Shown one piece after another: positions 1 to 5,510 of a stretch of 13,426 bases of DNA. Under the pieces are notes generated by a model, which worked only from the letters and a program-made list of their open reading frames with translations, was not told where the DNA came from and made no database searches. A program made the position numbers and the translations under genes. Source of the DNA: Alphaproteobacteria bacterium (GTDB lineage Bacteria; Pseudomonadota; Alphaproteobacteria; Micropepsales; Micropepsaceae); the NCBI GenBank assembly GCA_028869725.1, contig JAGWRJ010000304.1:1-13426 (forward strand), in the 5' to 3' direction. The number at the start of each line of letters is the position of its first letter. Within the stretch, counting starts at the first letter, position 1.

Positions 1-142
1 AACTGGCCGGGTTTTTGTTGCTACGGGGCAGTGCTCCAGGCGCAGGCCCGCCATTGGCCAGAATGGTCTGTATGGCCGAAAGCTGGATATGTTTTGATGT
101 GCCGGAACACCAGCCGTTGTTTTGCATCTTTGTGCGGAAGCG
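1..142. other. Left chromosomal flank
   Basis: This is the sequence outside the left copy of the 23-bp tRNA-derived repeat, so it should be host chromosome that lay directly downstream of the tRNA gene before the island inserted. No convincing open reading frame, RNA gene or terminator is visible in it. The assignment rests only on the position of the repeat. Confidence 0.55.
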
Positions 143-165
143 TGGTGCGCCGGGAGGGACTCGAA
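143..165 (+). repeat. Distal attachment site, 23-bp copy of tRNA 3' end
   Basis: The 23 bases starting TGGTGCGCCGGG are identical to those at 13293-13315 and correspond, on the minus strand, to the acceptor 3' strand, CCA and part of the T arm of tRNA-Ile2. Bases before and after differ from the right copy, which fixes the limits of the identity block. It is the island-chromosome junction far from the integrase. Confidence 0.9.
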
Positions 166-516
166 GAATAATCGGCGCGGCCAGATGAGACAAAAACATA
201 GTCAAATCAAAAGGATGATAAGAGCCTTCTTTAAGGCCCATGTATCACCGCCATGGACACCAAAGCAAGCATGGAGTGGGCATAGCGTGGCCGCCAAGCT
301 GTAGAAGTAGACGCAAATGAAGGTTGGATTGACCTGCTGATGGGCGTGGGGGCGGCGGGGAGAGCCGGAAGCGGCACTTGAAGGGAACGCCGCTGGTGGA
401 GCTGAAAGAGGCCATAGAGAAGGTGACGTGGCCTGAGGTGGACTTGTCGGGGTTGCAGCACAACTTCGGTGGCTAAACGGAAGGAAACGGCTTGGCGTTG
501 CCGCCAACTGCGGTAG
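166..516. other. Left island end, no secure gene
   Basis: Apart from the putative integrase arm site at 239-249, I see no gene I can defend. Two weak coding traces exist on the plus strand. One is a 39-codon frame from ATG 185 to the stop at 302-304, without a ribosome binding site and overlapping the arm site. The other is an open stretch from 333 to the TAA at 474-476 with an amphipathic-looking end (LKEAIEKVTWPEVDLSGLQ) but no ATG. The second could be the tail of a decayed gene. Minus-strand frames across 202-507 are proline/serine-rich shadows. Confidence 0.4.
239..249 (+). promoter_or_regulatory. Putative integrase arm-type site, left end
   Basis: The 11-mer CATGTATCACC occurs here, 74 bp inside the left attachment repeat, and twice more at the right end (13213-13223 and 13226-13236). 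Tyrosine integrases of the lambda type bind short arm sites on both sides of the core. Sequence, copy number and position fit, but binding is inference. Confidence 0.55.
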
Positions 517-918
517 CTAGAAGTGGGTCTTTGTTAAGACTGAGAGTGCGTCGTAAAAAACTACATACCAAGCAATAAAGCCTGCCATCCCGATAACTAA
601 AGTAATCTTGATCTGATGTTTTTCTTCAAGACGAAATATTGTTCTAAGTTCAAAGCTAATCGGAACCCATATCGCCTCCGCAAGACGTAGGGATGTGTAG
701 TAACCAAGGATCAGTACAGCCGCGACAGAGAGGCTGTTTAGGACTACTTGATGGGTGTGCAGCGCGAAATAGCGGAACCCGCCGACGATGATTGTTTTTT
801 CCAGTATCTCGAGGAGAAGCTCCATCCGCGTGATGTTTTGTTGAAGAATCTCGTGTTTTTTTAGCTTGTCTTCCAACTTATCTCTTGCGGTTGAAGATAG
901 GGGTTTTTCTTCATGCAT
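517..918 (-). CDS. Small two-helix membrane protein, unknown function
   Basis: This encodes 133 residues. The first ~45 are charged and helical with heptad-like leucines (LEDKLKKHEI...ELLLEILEK), suggesting a short coiled coil. Two hydrophobic segments follow, about residues 58-77 and 103-122, consistent with inner-membrane helices joined by a loop of about 25 residues. The start is well supported: AGGAGAGG at 922-929 lies just upstream of ATG 916-918. The gene is alone on the minus strand at the left end of the island and has a lower GC content than the recombinase next to it. I do not recognise the family. Small membrane proteins are frequent effectors or immunity partners in defence systems, but nothing here demonstrates that role. 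Confidence 0.72.
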   Translation of the reverse strand: MHEEKPLSSTARDKLEDKLKKHEILQQNITRMELLLEILEKTIIVGGFRYFALHTHQVVLNSLSVAAVLILGYYTSLRLAEAIWVPISFELRTIFRLEEKHQIKITLVIGMAGFIAWYVVFYDALSVLTKTHF

Positions 919-1309
919 TAGCCTCTCCTAACTTATGATGTCGCAATAAAATTTTCAGTTTAAGAAAAATAACAATAAGAACAAATGGCGATTCCTTGAA
1001 TTGCTTCTGAAACACCCCCACCCCATACCGCATGACCGCACGTTTTTCTTCTCGTCAGCTTTGCGCGATCAATCGGCGCTCTAAGTGTTTGACGAATAAA
1101 AGCAGTGTGCATGTCGTGCGCCACATAGCTGATTGCCGGTGAGACAACAGACAACGATGCGATGTCGCCATGGTCAGCGATAAGTCCAACACTATGCGTT
1201 CCCATGCTAGGCAGTTTTGGAATCCCACCGATTCCTAATCGACTCGGGTAATGCCGATTCTGCCATGTCACATTTCAGACAACGAACGGTGACTCAGTTG
1301 TGAGGCGTT
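919..1309. other. Intergenic region, divergent promoters expected
   Basis: This stretch separates the minus-strand membrane protein gene from the plus-strand serine recombinase gene, so it should hold both promoters. I could not pick a convincing -35/-10 pair for either. A 103-codon minus-strand frame (960-1271) has no ribosome binding site and an unconvincing composition, and I do not call it. Confidence 0.4.
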
Positions 1310-1993
1310 ATGGCGGACGGGAATTTCATTTCATATTTGCGTGTCTCTACCGCACGGCAGGGGCAAAGTGGTTTGGGCTTAGAGGCGCAACGTCGCGCCA
1401 TCGCCCAGTATCTCAATGGTGGCGCTTGGACGCTGCTGGAAGAATTCGTGGAGGTAGAGAGCGGCAAGAATAGCGCACGGCCCAAACTGGCGGCGGCGTT
1501 TGAGGCTTGCCGTCTAACCGGGGCGAAGCTGCTGATTGCCAAGCTGGACAGGCTCAGCCGTGACGCTGGGTTTCTCCTGGGTCTGGATAAGGCAGGGGTG
1601 GAGTTCGTAGCCGTAGATATGCCGCACGCGAACCGCCTGACCATCGGCATCATGGCGGTGGTGGCGGATGAGGAACGGCGGATGATCTCAGCCCGCACCA
1701 AGGCAGCGCTAGCGGCGGCGAAGGAACGCGGCACGGTGCTGGGCGGTTTCCGTGGTGGTGCGAAGGTGGACCACGCCCAGGGAACGGCGGCGCTGGTACG
1801 CAAGGCGGATGAATTCGCGGCCAGGGTAGGGCCAATGATTGAGGCCATGCGGTCTAGCGGTCTCAGCTTCGCCGCCATCGCTGAGCAGCTTAATGCCCGG
1901 CAGATACGGACGGCACGAGGTGGGACATGGGCAGGAATGAGCGTGAAGCGCGTTCTTGACCGGCAGACCAATGGCGGCGAGGCCGCAGCATGA
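1310..1993 (+). CDS. Serine recombinase (resolvase/invertase family)
   Basis: This 227-residue protein has the N-terminal catalytic domain of small serine recombinases. It shows YLRVSTARQ with the nucleophile Ser13 and Arg11, the block AKLDRLSRD around residues 78-85, and EERRMISARTKAAL at about 121-134, the helix that leads into the DNA-binding part. The C-terminal segment GLSFAAIAEQLNARQIRTARG (about 184-204) looks like the helix-turn-helix that binds the site. Such enzymes make double-strand breaks with a 5' phosphoserine link and act in resolution, inversion or integration; the short form fits a resolvase or invertase better than a large integrase. GAGG at 1301-1304 precedes ATG 1310. The stop overlaps the next start (ATGA at 1990), implying translational coupling. 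No recognisable res or inversion site was found nearby. Confidence 0.9.
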   Translation: MADGNFISYLRVSTARQGQSGLGLEAQRRAIAQYLNGGAWTLLEEFVEVESGKNSARPKLAAAFEACRLTGAKLLIAKLDRLSRDAGFLLGLDKAGVEFVAVDMPHANRLTIGIMAVVADEERRMISARTKAALAAAKERGTVLGGFRGGAKVDHAQGTAALVRKADEFAARVGPMIEAMRSSGLSFAAIAEQLNARQIRTARGGTWAGMSVKRVLDRQTNGGEAAA

Positions 1994-2088
1994 AGCGCTT
2001 TCTCAAGCTGACCTTGGGCGTTGTGTTCCTAGTCTTTGCCTTGGTCGTCGTTATCGCAGCGTCCCGGTCAGCCAAGCGCAGGCATTAG
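1990..2088 (+). CDS. 32-residue single-pass membrane peptide coupled to the recombinase
   Basis: A short ORF starts at the ATGA overlap with the recombinase stop. Its product has a basic N-terminus (MKRFLK), one unbroken hydrophobic stretch (about residues 7-25) and a basic C-terminus (RSAKRRH). This is a canonical one-helix membrane peptide with positive charges on both sides. The 4-base overlap strongly suggests coupled translation from the recombinase message. Its function is unknown; possible roles are a small toxin-like peptide or a membrane anchor. A chance reading frame is possible, but the overlap and the clean charge/hydrophobic pattern argue for a real gene. Confidence 0.5.
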   Translation: MKRFLKLTLGVVFLVFALVVVIAASRSAKRRH

Positions 2089-2149
2089 GTTGCCTTACGG
2101 TGGCGGCGCGGGGCGGCATGCGTGGATAACGGAGCAATAACCCTACCAA

Positions 2150-2189
2150 TTGACTAGGAATTAAGCTGGATTTATTGGTCATATATACT
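2150..2189 (+). promoter_or_regulatory. Sigma-70-like promoter
   Basis: TTGACT at 2150-2155 is followed after 17 bases by TATTGG (2173-2178), and a better -10 match, TATACT, is at 2184-2189. The segment is AT-rich against GC-rich surroundings. It would drive transcription through 2196-2420, into the small ORF at 2212 and the hairpin at 2344-2360. Confidence 0.45.
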
Positions 2190-2211
2190 GACTCTATTAA
2201 AGAAAAACACT

Positions 2212-2325
2212 ATGGAAAACACTGGCATTGGCGTTGCGTTCTCTCCCGCTGACCTAGCCGCTGTCATTACGTGGTCCAAAGATGCCGCGCAGTGGGGCTG
2301 TGCGTTGTCACGGGTGAAGGTCTAA
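2212..2325 (+). CDS. Possible 37-residue protein
   Basis: A 37-codon ORF starts about 20 bases after the -10 element at 2184-2189 and reads MENTGIGVAFSPADLAAVIT and on to SRVKV. No clear Shine-Dalgarno sequence precedes it, although the message would be nearly leaderless. The composition is protein-like (alternating hydrophobic and polar residues). The frame stays open after its stop for another 34 codons, up to the transposon at 2428. The stretch could therefore be a decayed longer gene, a small protein or an untranslated RNA. I do not recognise it. Confidence 0.3.
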   Translation: MENTGIGVAFSPADLAAVITWSKDAAQWGCALSRVKV

Positions 2326-2337
2326 GCGCCATCCACC

Positions 2338-2413
2338 GCTGACATGCCGTTTCCCGGCATTCTGGAAGGGTGCCAGCAGGTTTTCGGCATGGGCGCGGTG
2401 GATATGCGGACGG
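2338..2413 (+). repeat. Diverged repeat unit A (partner at 8590-8669)
   Basis: This segment resembles 8590-8669 in order and spacing: both contain CCGTTTCCCG and, about 30 bases later, a GGTTTTCGGC(A/G)TGGG(C/G)GCGGTGG block. Unit A also contains a perfect hairpin, ATGCCG-TTTCC-CGGCAT, at 2344-2360, which is not kept in unit B. The transposon has inserted just after unit A. The units look like remnants of one ancestral sequence duplicated within the island or acquired twice; function unknown. Confidence 0.5.
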
Positions 2414-2419
2414 TAGGTA

Positions 2420-2427
2420 AAACTCTA
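2420..2427 (+). repeat. 8-bp target site duplication, left copy (AAACTCTA)
   Basis: AAACTCTA directly abuts the left transposon end at 2428 and is repeated at 5066-5073 directly after the right end. Eight bases is the duplication length typical of the IS1595 family. Intact copies on both sides suggest a simple insertion that has not been rearranged. Confidence 0.9.
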
Positions 2428-2429
2428 CG

Positions 2430-2449
2430 GACTAGTACGCTTTTGGACT
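2430..2449 (+). repeat. Left terminal inverted repeat
   Basis: GACTAGTACGCTTTTGGACT, a perfect 20-bp match to the reverse complement of 5044-5063. The next outward pair (CG against CA) adds one match in two bases. The inner end overlaps the -35 box of the transposase promoter. Confidence 0.95.
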
Positions 2450-2476
2450 TGACGATTTTTTAGATTCCGCTATTGT
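2449..2476 (+). promoter_or_regulatory. Transposase promoter at the left inverted repeat
   Basis: TTGACG (2449-2454), a 16-base spacer and TATTGT (2471-2476) form a good sigma-70-like promoter whose -35 box begins in the last base of the inverted repeat. Transcription would start near 2483, downstream of ATG 2478, which favours ATG 2499 as the transposase start. Transposase binding to the repeat could repress its own promoter; that is inference. Confidence 0.55.
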
Positions 2477-2498
2477 CATGGCGTCGGGAAAGTGTGCC

Positions 2499-3392
2499 AT
2501 GAATATCATCGAAGTCTTTCAGTCATTCCAAACGCAAGAGCAAGCGATTGAGTATCTGGAAAAGGTTCGTTGGGGCGGCCATCCTCATTGCCCGTATTGC
2601 GGGAGCGTGGCTGTTGGTCGTCACGCCAGCGGGGACCGCGATATGCCGCGCTGGCAATGCCGTGACTGTTCACGGGCCTTTGCCGTTACGGTGGGGACTT
2701 TGTTCCACGGCACTCATTTGCCGCTCCGCACGTGGTTTTTGGTCTTGGCGCTCATGCTGAACGCCAAAAAATCGGCGAGCGCCTATCAAATTTCCCGCGA
2801 TCTCGGGCTGCGCCGCCCTACGGTTTGGAGCATGATGCACCGGATTCGCGCCGCAATGGCTGCTGATCCTGAACAAGACAAGTTGCTTCACGGCATCGTA
2901 GAGGCCGATGAGACGTACATCGGCGGCAAGCCGCGCAAGGGTAATAACCGTGATGAAGATCAACCCGTAAAACGCGGGCGCGGGACGAAGAAAACGCCCG
3001 TCATCGGTGCTGTTGAGCGTAATGGCCGCGTGGTTGCCCGCGTTGCCGATCCTCGCGGCCTATCCATGCAGGGTATTGGCAAGTTTCTGTCTCGCTTTGT
3101 CGATCCTGCTGGCACACTACTGATTACCGATGAATTTAGTGGCTACAACAAGGTAAGCCAGACGATGCTCCATGCAGTTGTCAACCACTCGAAAACCTAC
3201 GCCGTGGGCAGTGCTCATACCAACACGATTGAAAGCTTCTGGGCGCTTGTTAAGCGCGCGTGGCATGGCACGCATCACCACTACAGCAAAAAATACATGC
3301 CGCTCTACATCACAGAGGCGTCATATAAGTATAATCGCCGCAAGATGGACTGCGCGTTTGCCACCAGCATTCAGATGTTTGTCGGCGCATGA
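2499..3392 (+). CDS. tnpA: IS1595-family (ISXO2-like) DDE transposase
   Basis: The 297-residue transposase cuts and joins the element ends. An N-terminal zinc ribbon binds DNA: CPYCG (Cys31, Cys34) and WQCRDC (Cys54, Cys57). A helical segment (SAYQISRDLGLRRPTVWSMM, about 93-113) looks like a helix-turn-helix. The catalytic core shows Asp137 in VEADETYIGG, Asp211 in LLITDEFSGYN, and the third block HTNTIESFWALVKRAWHGTH with Asn242/Glu245. The C-terminal YITEASYKYNRRK stretch is also typical of the family. An upstream ATG at 2478 gives 7 more residues but lies before the predicted transcription start, and homologues normally begin close to the MNIIEVFQSF segment. The TGA overlaps the ATG of the passenger gene. 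All motifs are intact and the inverted repeats match, so the element may still be active. Confidence 0.92.
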   Translation: MNIIEVFQSFQTQEQAIEYLEKVRWGGHPHCPYCGSVAVGRHASGDRDMPRWQCRDCSRAFAVTVGTLFHGTHLPLRTWFLVLALMLNAKKSASAYQISRDLGLRRPTVWSMMHRIRAAMAADPEQDKLLHGIVEADETYIGGKPRKGNNRDEDQPVKRGRGTKKTPVIGAVERNGRVVARVADPRGLSMQGIGKFLSRFVDPAGTLLITDEFSGYNKVSQTMLHAVVNHSKTYAVGSAHTNTIESFWALVKRAWHGTHHHYSKKYMPLYITEASYKYNRRKMDCAFATSIQMFVGA

Positions 3393-5032
3393 ATAAGCTC
3401 TGGTATGGAGATAATCTCACGATCATGCAGAATATGAGAAAGTATTCTGTCGATCTGATTTACTTGGACCCTCCATTTAATTCAAAACAGAACTATAATC
3501 TTCTCTACAAAACGATGACGGGCAAGCCTGTCCCCGAACAAGTTGAAGCATTCTGTGATACGTGGGAAATGGATGCTCAGAAAGAAGCTATCGCACGCAG
3601 TATGCCTGTTCTCATGCGAGAGCACGGAGTCGACGACTATTATGTAGATTTTTGGCGCCTCTGGATGCAGGCTTTGCGTAACACGCAGCCGCATCTTTTG
3701 GCATATTTGATCTTCATGGTGCAGCGCCTTTTGCACATGAAGAGTCTGCTGCGCCCTACAGGGTCAATATACCTGCACTGCGATCCCACTGCCAGCCATT
3801 ACATTAAGGTGATGATGGATGGAATCTTCGGGCATGAAAACTTCCGCAATGAAATTATTTGGAAGCGAACAAGCGCTCATAATTCGGCGAAGCGGTGGGG
3901 GCCAGTTCATGACGTGATTTTGTTCTACACTGCTTCTGATAAATATACATGGAACAAGGTGTATCAGGCTTATGATGAAGGCTATGTTGAGGCGTTTTAT
4001 AAGCACAAAGACGATAAAGGCAGGCTTTACCAAGTAGGCGATTTAACTGGCGCTGGCATCAGAAACGGCGAATCCGGGGCGCCCTGGCGCGGCGTTGACC
4101 CAACTGCTAAAGGGCGCCATTGGGCGCCTCCTAGGAGATTTCCTGGAGGCGATATGGTGCCAAAACCTGTTCTCGAAGCTTTGGATTATTTGGACGAAAT
4201 CGGGCGCATTTCTTGGCCAAAAAACAGTGGCGTTCCGCGATTCAAAAGATTCTTAGAGGATATGGAAGGCGTCCAAATTCAGGACATAATTGATGATATA
4301 TCTCCTATTGCGGCTCACGGAAAAGAACGTCTTGGCTATCCCACACAAAAGCCTGTTGCGCTTTTAGACAGAATAATTAAGGCTTCGACCAACAAAGGTG
4401 ACGTGGTTTTTGACCCGTTTTGCGGATGTGGAACCACCATTTACTCGTCGGTCAGAAATCAACGTCAATGGATTGGTTGTGATATTGCAATTCTTTCAAT
4501 CAAACTAGTTAAAGAAGTGCTGACGGAAACGTATAGGCTTGTCGAAGGATCAGACTTTGATGTGGATGGCGTTCCGACAAGCGTGGAAGGCGCTCAAGAA
4601 CTTTTCGACAAAGACCCCTCAACTTTCCAGAATTGGTTCGTGGAGCGTGTTGGAGGCTTCCCGATGCAGCGCAAAAGTGCTGATCGCGGAATCGACGGTA
4701 GGATTTACTTTGAGACTAAGGACGGCCTGCGTGAAATGATGCTTCAGGTTAAGGGCGGCAAGCATGTCCGTCCCACGGACGTAAGAGACCTCCGGGGCGT
4801 CTTAGAGCGTGAGGAAAATGCCATGATGGCCGGGTTCCTAAGCATAACACCACCCACGAAGGCGATGCTCTCAGAGGCCGCAGAGGCCGGTGTGTACGAA
4901 TACAACGGCGTCAAATACCCACGCATCCAATTTTTGACTACAGAAGACGTGCTTGTCAGTAAGCGCGAATTTCACATGCCTACGCGCGTCAATACGAAGA
5001 TCAGCACCGGGCAGCAGTCGCTTGCGCTCTAA
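3389..5032 (+). CDS. Fused beta-class adenine DNA methyltransferase and Mrr-like nuclease domain
   Basis: This 547-residue protein starts at the ATGA overlap with the transposase stop. DPPF (27-30) in DLIYLDPPFNS is catalytic motif IV. DPFCGCGTT (342-350) is the S-adenosylmethionine-binding motif I. Motif IV before motif I is the beta-class order seen in type III Mod and related enzymes; DPPF points to N6-adenine methylation. The ~310 residues between them would hold the target-recognition region. After a linker, residues about 405-535 form a second domain: FQNWFVERVGG, then RGIDGRIYF with Asp436, then QVKGGK with Gln453 and Lys455. This matches the D...(Q/E)xK core of Mrr-type PD-(D/E)xK nucleases. 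The protein could be a one-chain restriction-modification enzyme, or a methyltransferase with a nuclease-derived recognition domain. Codon and base use is more AT-rich than the transposase, suggesting separate origin. Nuclease activity is inferred from motifs only. Confidence 0.85.
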   Translation: MNKLWYGDNLTIMQNMRKYSVDLIYLDPPFNSKQNYNLLYKTMTGKPVPEQVEAFCDTWEMDAQKEAIARSMPVLMREHGVDDYYVDFWRLWMQALRNTQPHLLAYLIFMVQRLLHMKSLLRPTGSIYLHCDPTASHYIKVMMDGIFGHENFRNEIIWKRTSAHNSAKRWGPVHDVILFYTASDKYTWNKVYQAYDEGYVEAFYKHKDDKGRLYQVGDLTGAGIRNGESGAPWRGVDPTAKGRHWAPPRRFPGGDMVPKPVLEALDYLDEIGRISWPKNSGVPRFKRFLEDMEGVQIQDIIDDISPIAAHGKERLGYPTQKPVALLDRIIKASTNKGDVVFDPFCGCGTTIYSSVRNQRQWIGCDIAILSIKLVKEVLTETYRLVEGSDFDVDGVPTSVEGAQELFDKDPSTFQNWFVERVGGFPMQRKSADRGIDGRIYFETKDGLREMMLQVKGGKHVRPTDVRDLRGVLEREENAMMAGFLSITPPTKAMLSEAAEAGVYEYNGVKYPRIQFLTTEDVLVSKREFHMPTRVNTKISTGQQSLAL

Positions 5033-5043
5033 ATGGTTGATTT

Positions 5044-5063
5044 AGTCCAAAAGCGTACTAGTC
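5044..5063 (-). repeat. Right terminal inverted repeat
   Basis: This is the exact reverse complement of 2430-2449. It begins 12 bases after the passenger gene stop codon; no terminator lies between, so transcription may run out into the island. Confidence 0.95.
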
Positions 5064-5065
5064 TG

Positions 5066-5073
5066 AAACTCTA
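5066..5073 (+). repeat. 8-bp target site duplication, right copy (AAACTCTA)
   Basis: Same 8 bases as 2420-2427. Removing 2428-5073 restores the pre-insertion sequence, ending ...GGTAAAACTCTA and continuing TCTGCCGAATCG. Confidence 0.9.
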
Positions 5074-5510
5074 TCTGCCGAATCGCCCGCACGGCTAAGT
5101 AAGGCAGTAAGGTGTAACCTCTAGGTCATGTAATACAGCCCAAGCGAATAGAGCGATTTAGAGAGTCGTACAGGCCCATTGTGCCATGGCGGCGGCCATC
5201 GTACCGCCAGCCATTTATACCCGGCTGAGCGAGTCTATATGCGGCGCAAAACGCCATGCGGAGTGATGACGTGGGTAAGACGAATAGTTGGCTTTGGGCT
5301 TGGGATGATCTGGAATTATCATCCCCTCTACGGCGCAGCACCATGGCAACGAAGTGCGCCTTTGTCGGGCATGGTGTCTCTGCGGAATGCCAACTCCATG
5401 GTCTGCATGGATGGCGTGAAGTCTACCTCTAGTCATCTGGGTGTTGGCTTCAAGCTAGCATGCAGTAGTCGGTCAGTTATCTTAGCGTATTGAGTATAGA
5501 GAGTAGGTAC
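5074..5510. other. Gene-poor stretch between transposon and polymerase-like gene
   Basis: This originally joined 2427. Its base composition is unremarkable and I find no tRNA, terminator or clear promoter. The only coding candidate is the 58-codon ORF at 5256-5432. Minus-strand frames here have arginine/serine-rich shadow composition. Confidence 0.4.
5256..5432 (+). CDS. Possible 58-residue protein
   Basis: ATG 5256 opens a frame reading MRSDDVGKTNSWLWAWDDLE and ending in GWREVYL before TAG. The composition (tryptophans, acidic and small residues, two cysteines) looks more protein-like than the other frames in this stretch. There is no Shine-Dalgarno sequence, so the evidence is weak. It lies upstream of the polymerase-like gene on the same strand. 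I do not recognise it. Confidence 0.25.
   Translation: MRSDDVGKTNSWLWAWDDLELSSPLRRSTMATKCAFVGHGVSAECQLHGLHGWREVYL

Larger units (their letters stand above)
2428..5065 (+). mobile_element. IS1595-family transposon carrying a methyltransferase-nuclease passenger gene
   Basis: The element is 2638 bp. Its left end reads CG + GACTAGTACGCTTTTGGACT (2428-2449); the reverse complement of the right end (5044-5065) reads CA + the same 20 bases, so 21 of 22 match. Both sides carry the 8-bp duplication AAACTCTA. Inside are two same-strand genes overlapping by 4 bases: an ISXO2-type transposase and a fused methyltransferase-nuclease. Passenger genes are known in the IS1595 family, where such elements blur the line between insertion sequence and transposon. 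The passenger gene stops 12 bases before the right inverted repeat, so both genes must move together. Confidence 0.93.

Noticed and set aside
122..304. 60-codon frame running across the left attachment repeat
   Set aside because: It crosses the recombination junction and includes the tRNA-derived repeat; a gene there would be an accident of insertion. A sub-frame from ATG 185 remains only a remote possibility.
202..507. Overlapping minus-strand frames rich in Pro, Ser and Ala at the left end
   Set aside because: Composition typical of shadow frames in GC-rich DNA, no start signals.
960..1271. 103-codon minus-strand frame between the membrane protein and the serine recombinase
   Set aside because: No ribosome binding site, no recognisable domain, odd composition, and it lies where divergent promoters are expected.
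1294..1971. 225-codon minus-strand frame opposite the serine recombinase
   Set aside because: Antisense shadow of a gene with clear catalytic motifs; Ala/Ser/Arg-rich composition.
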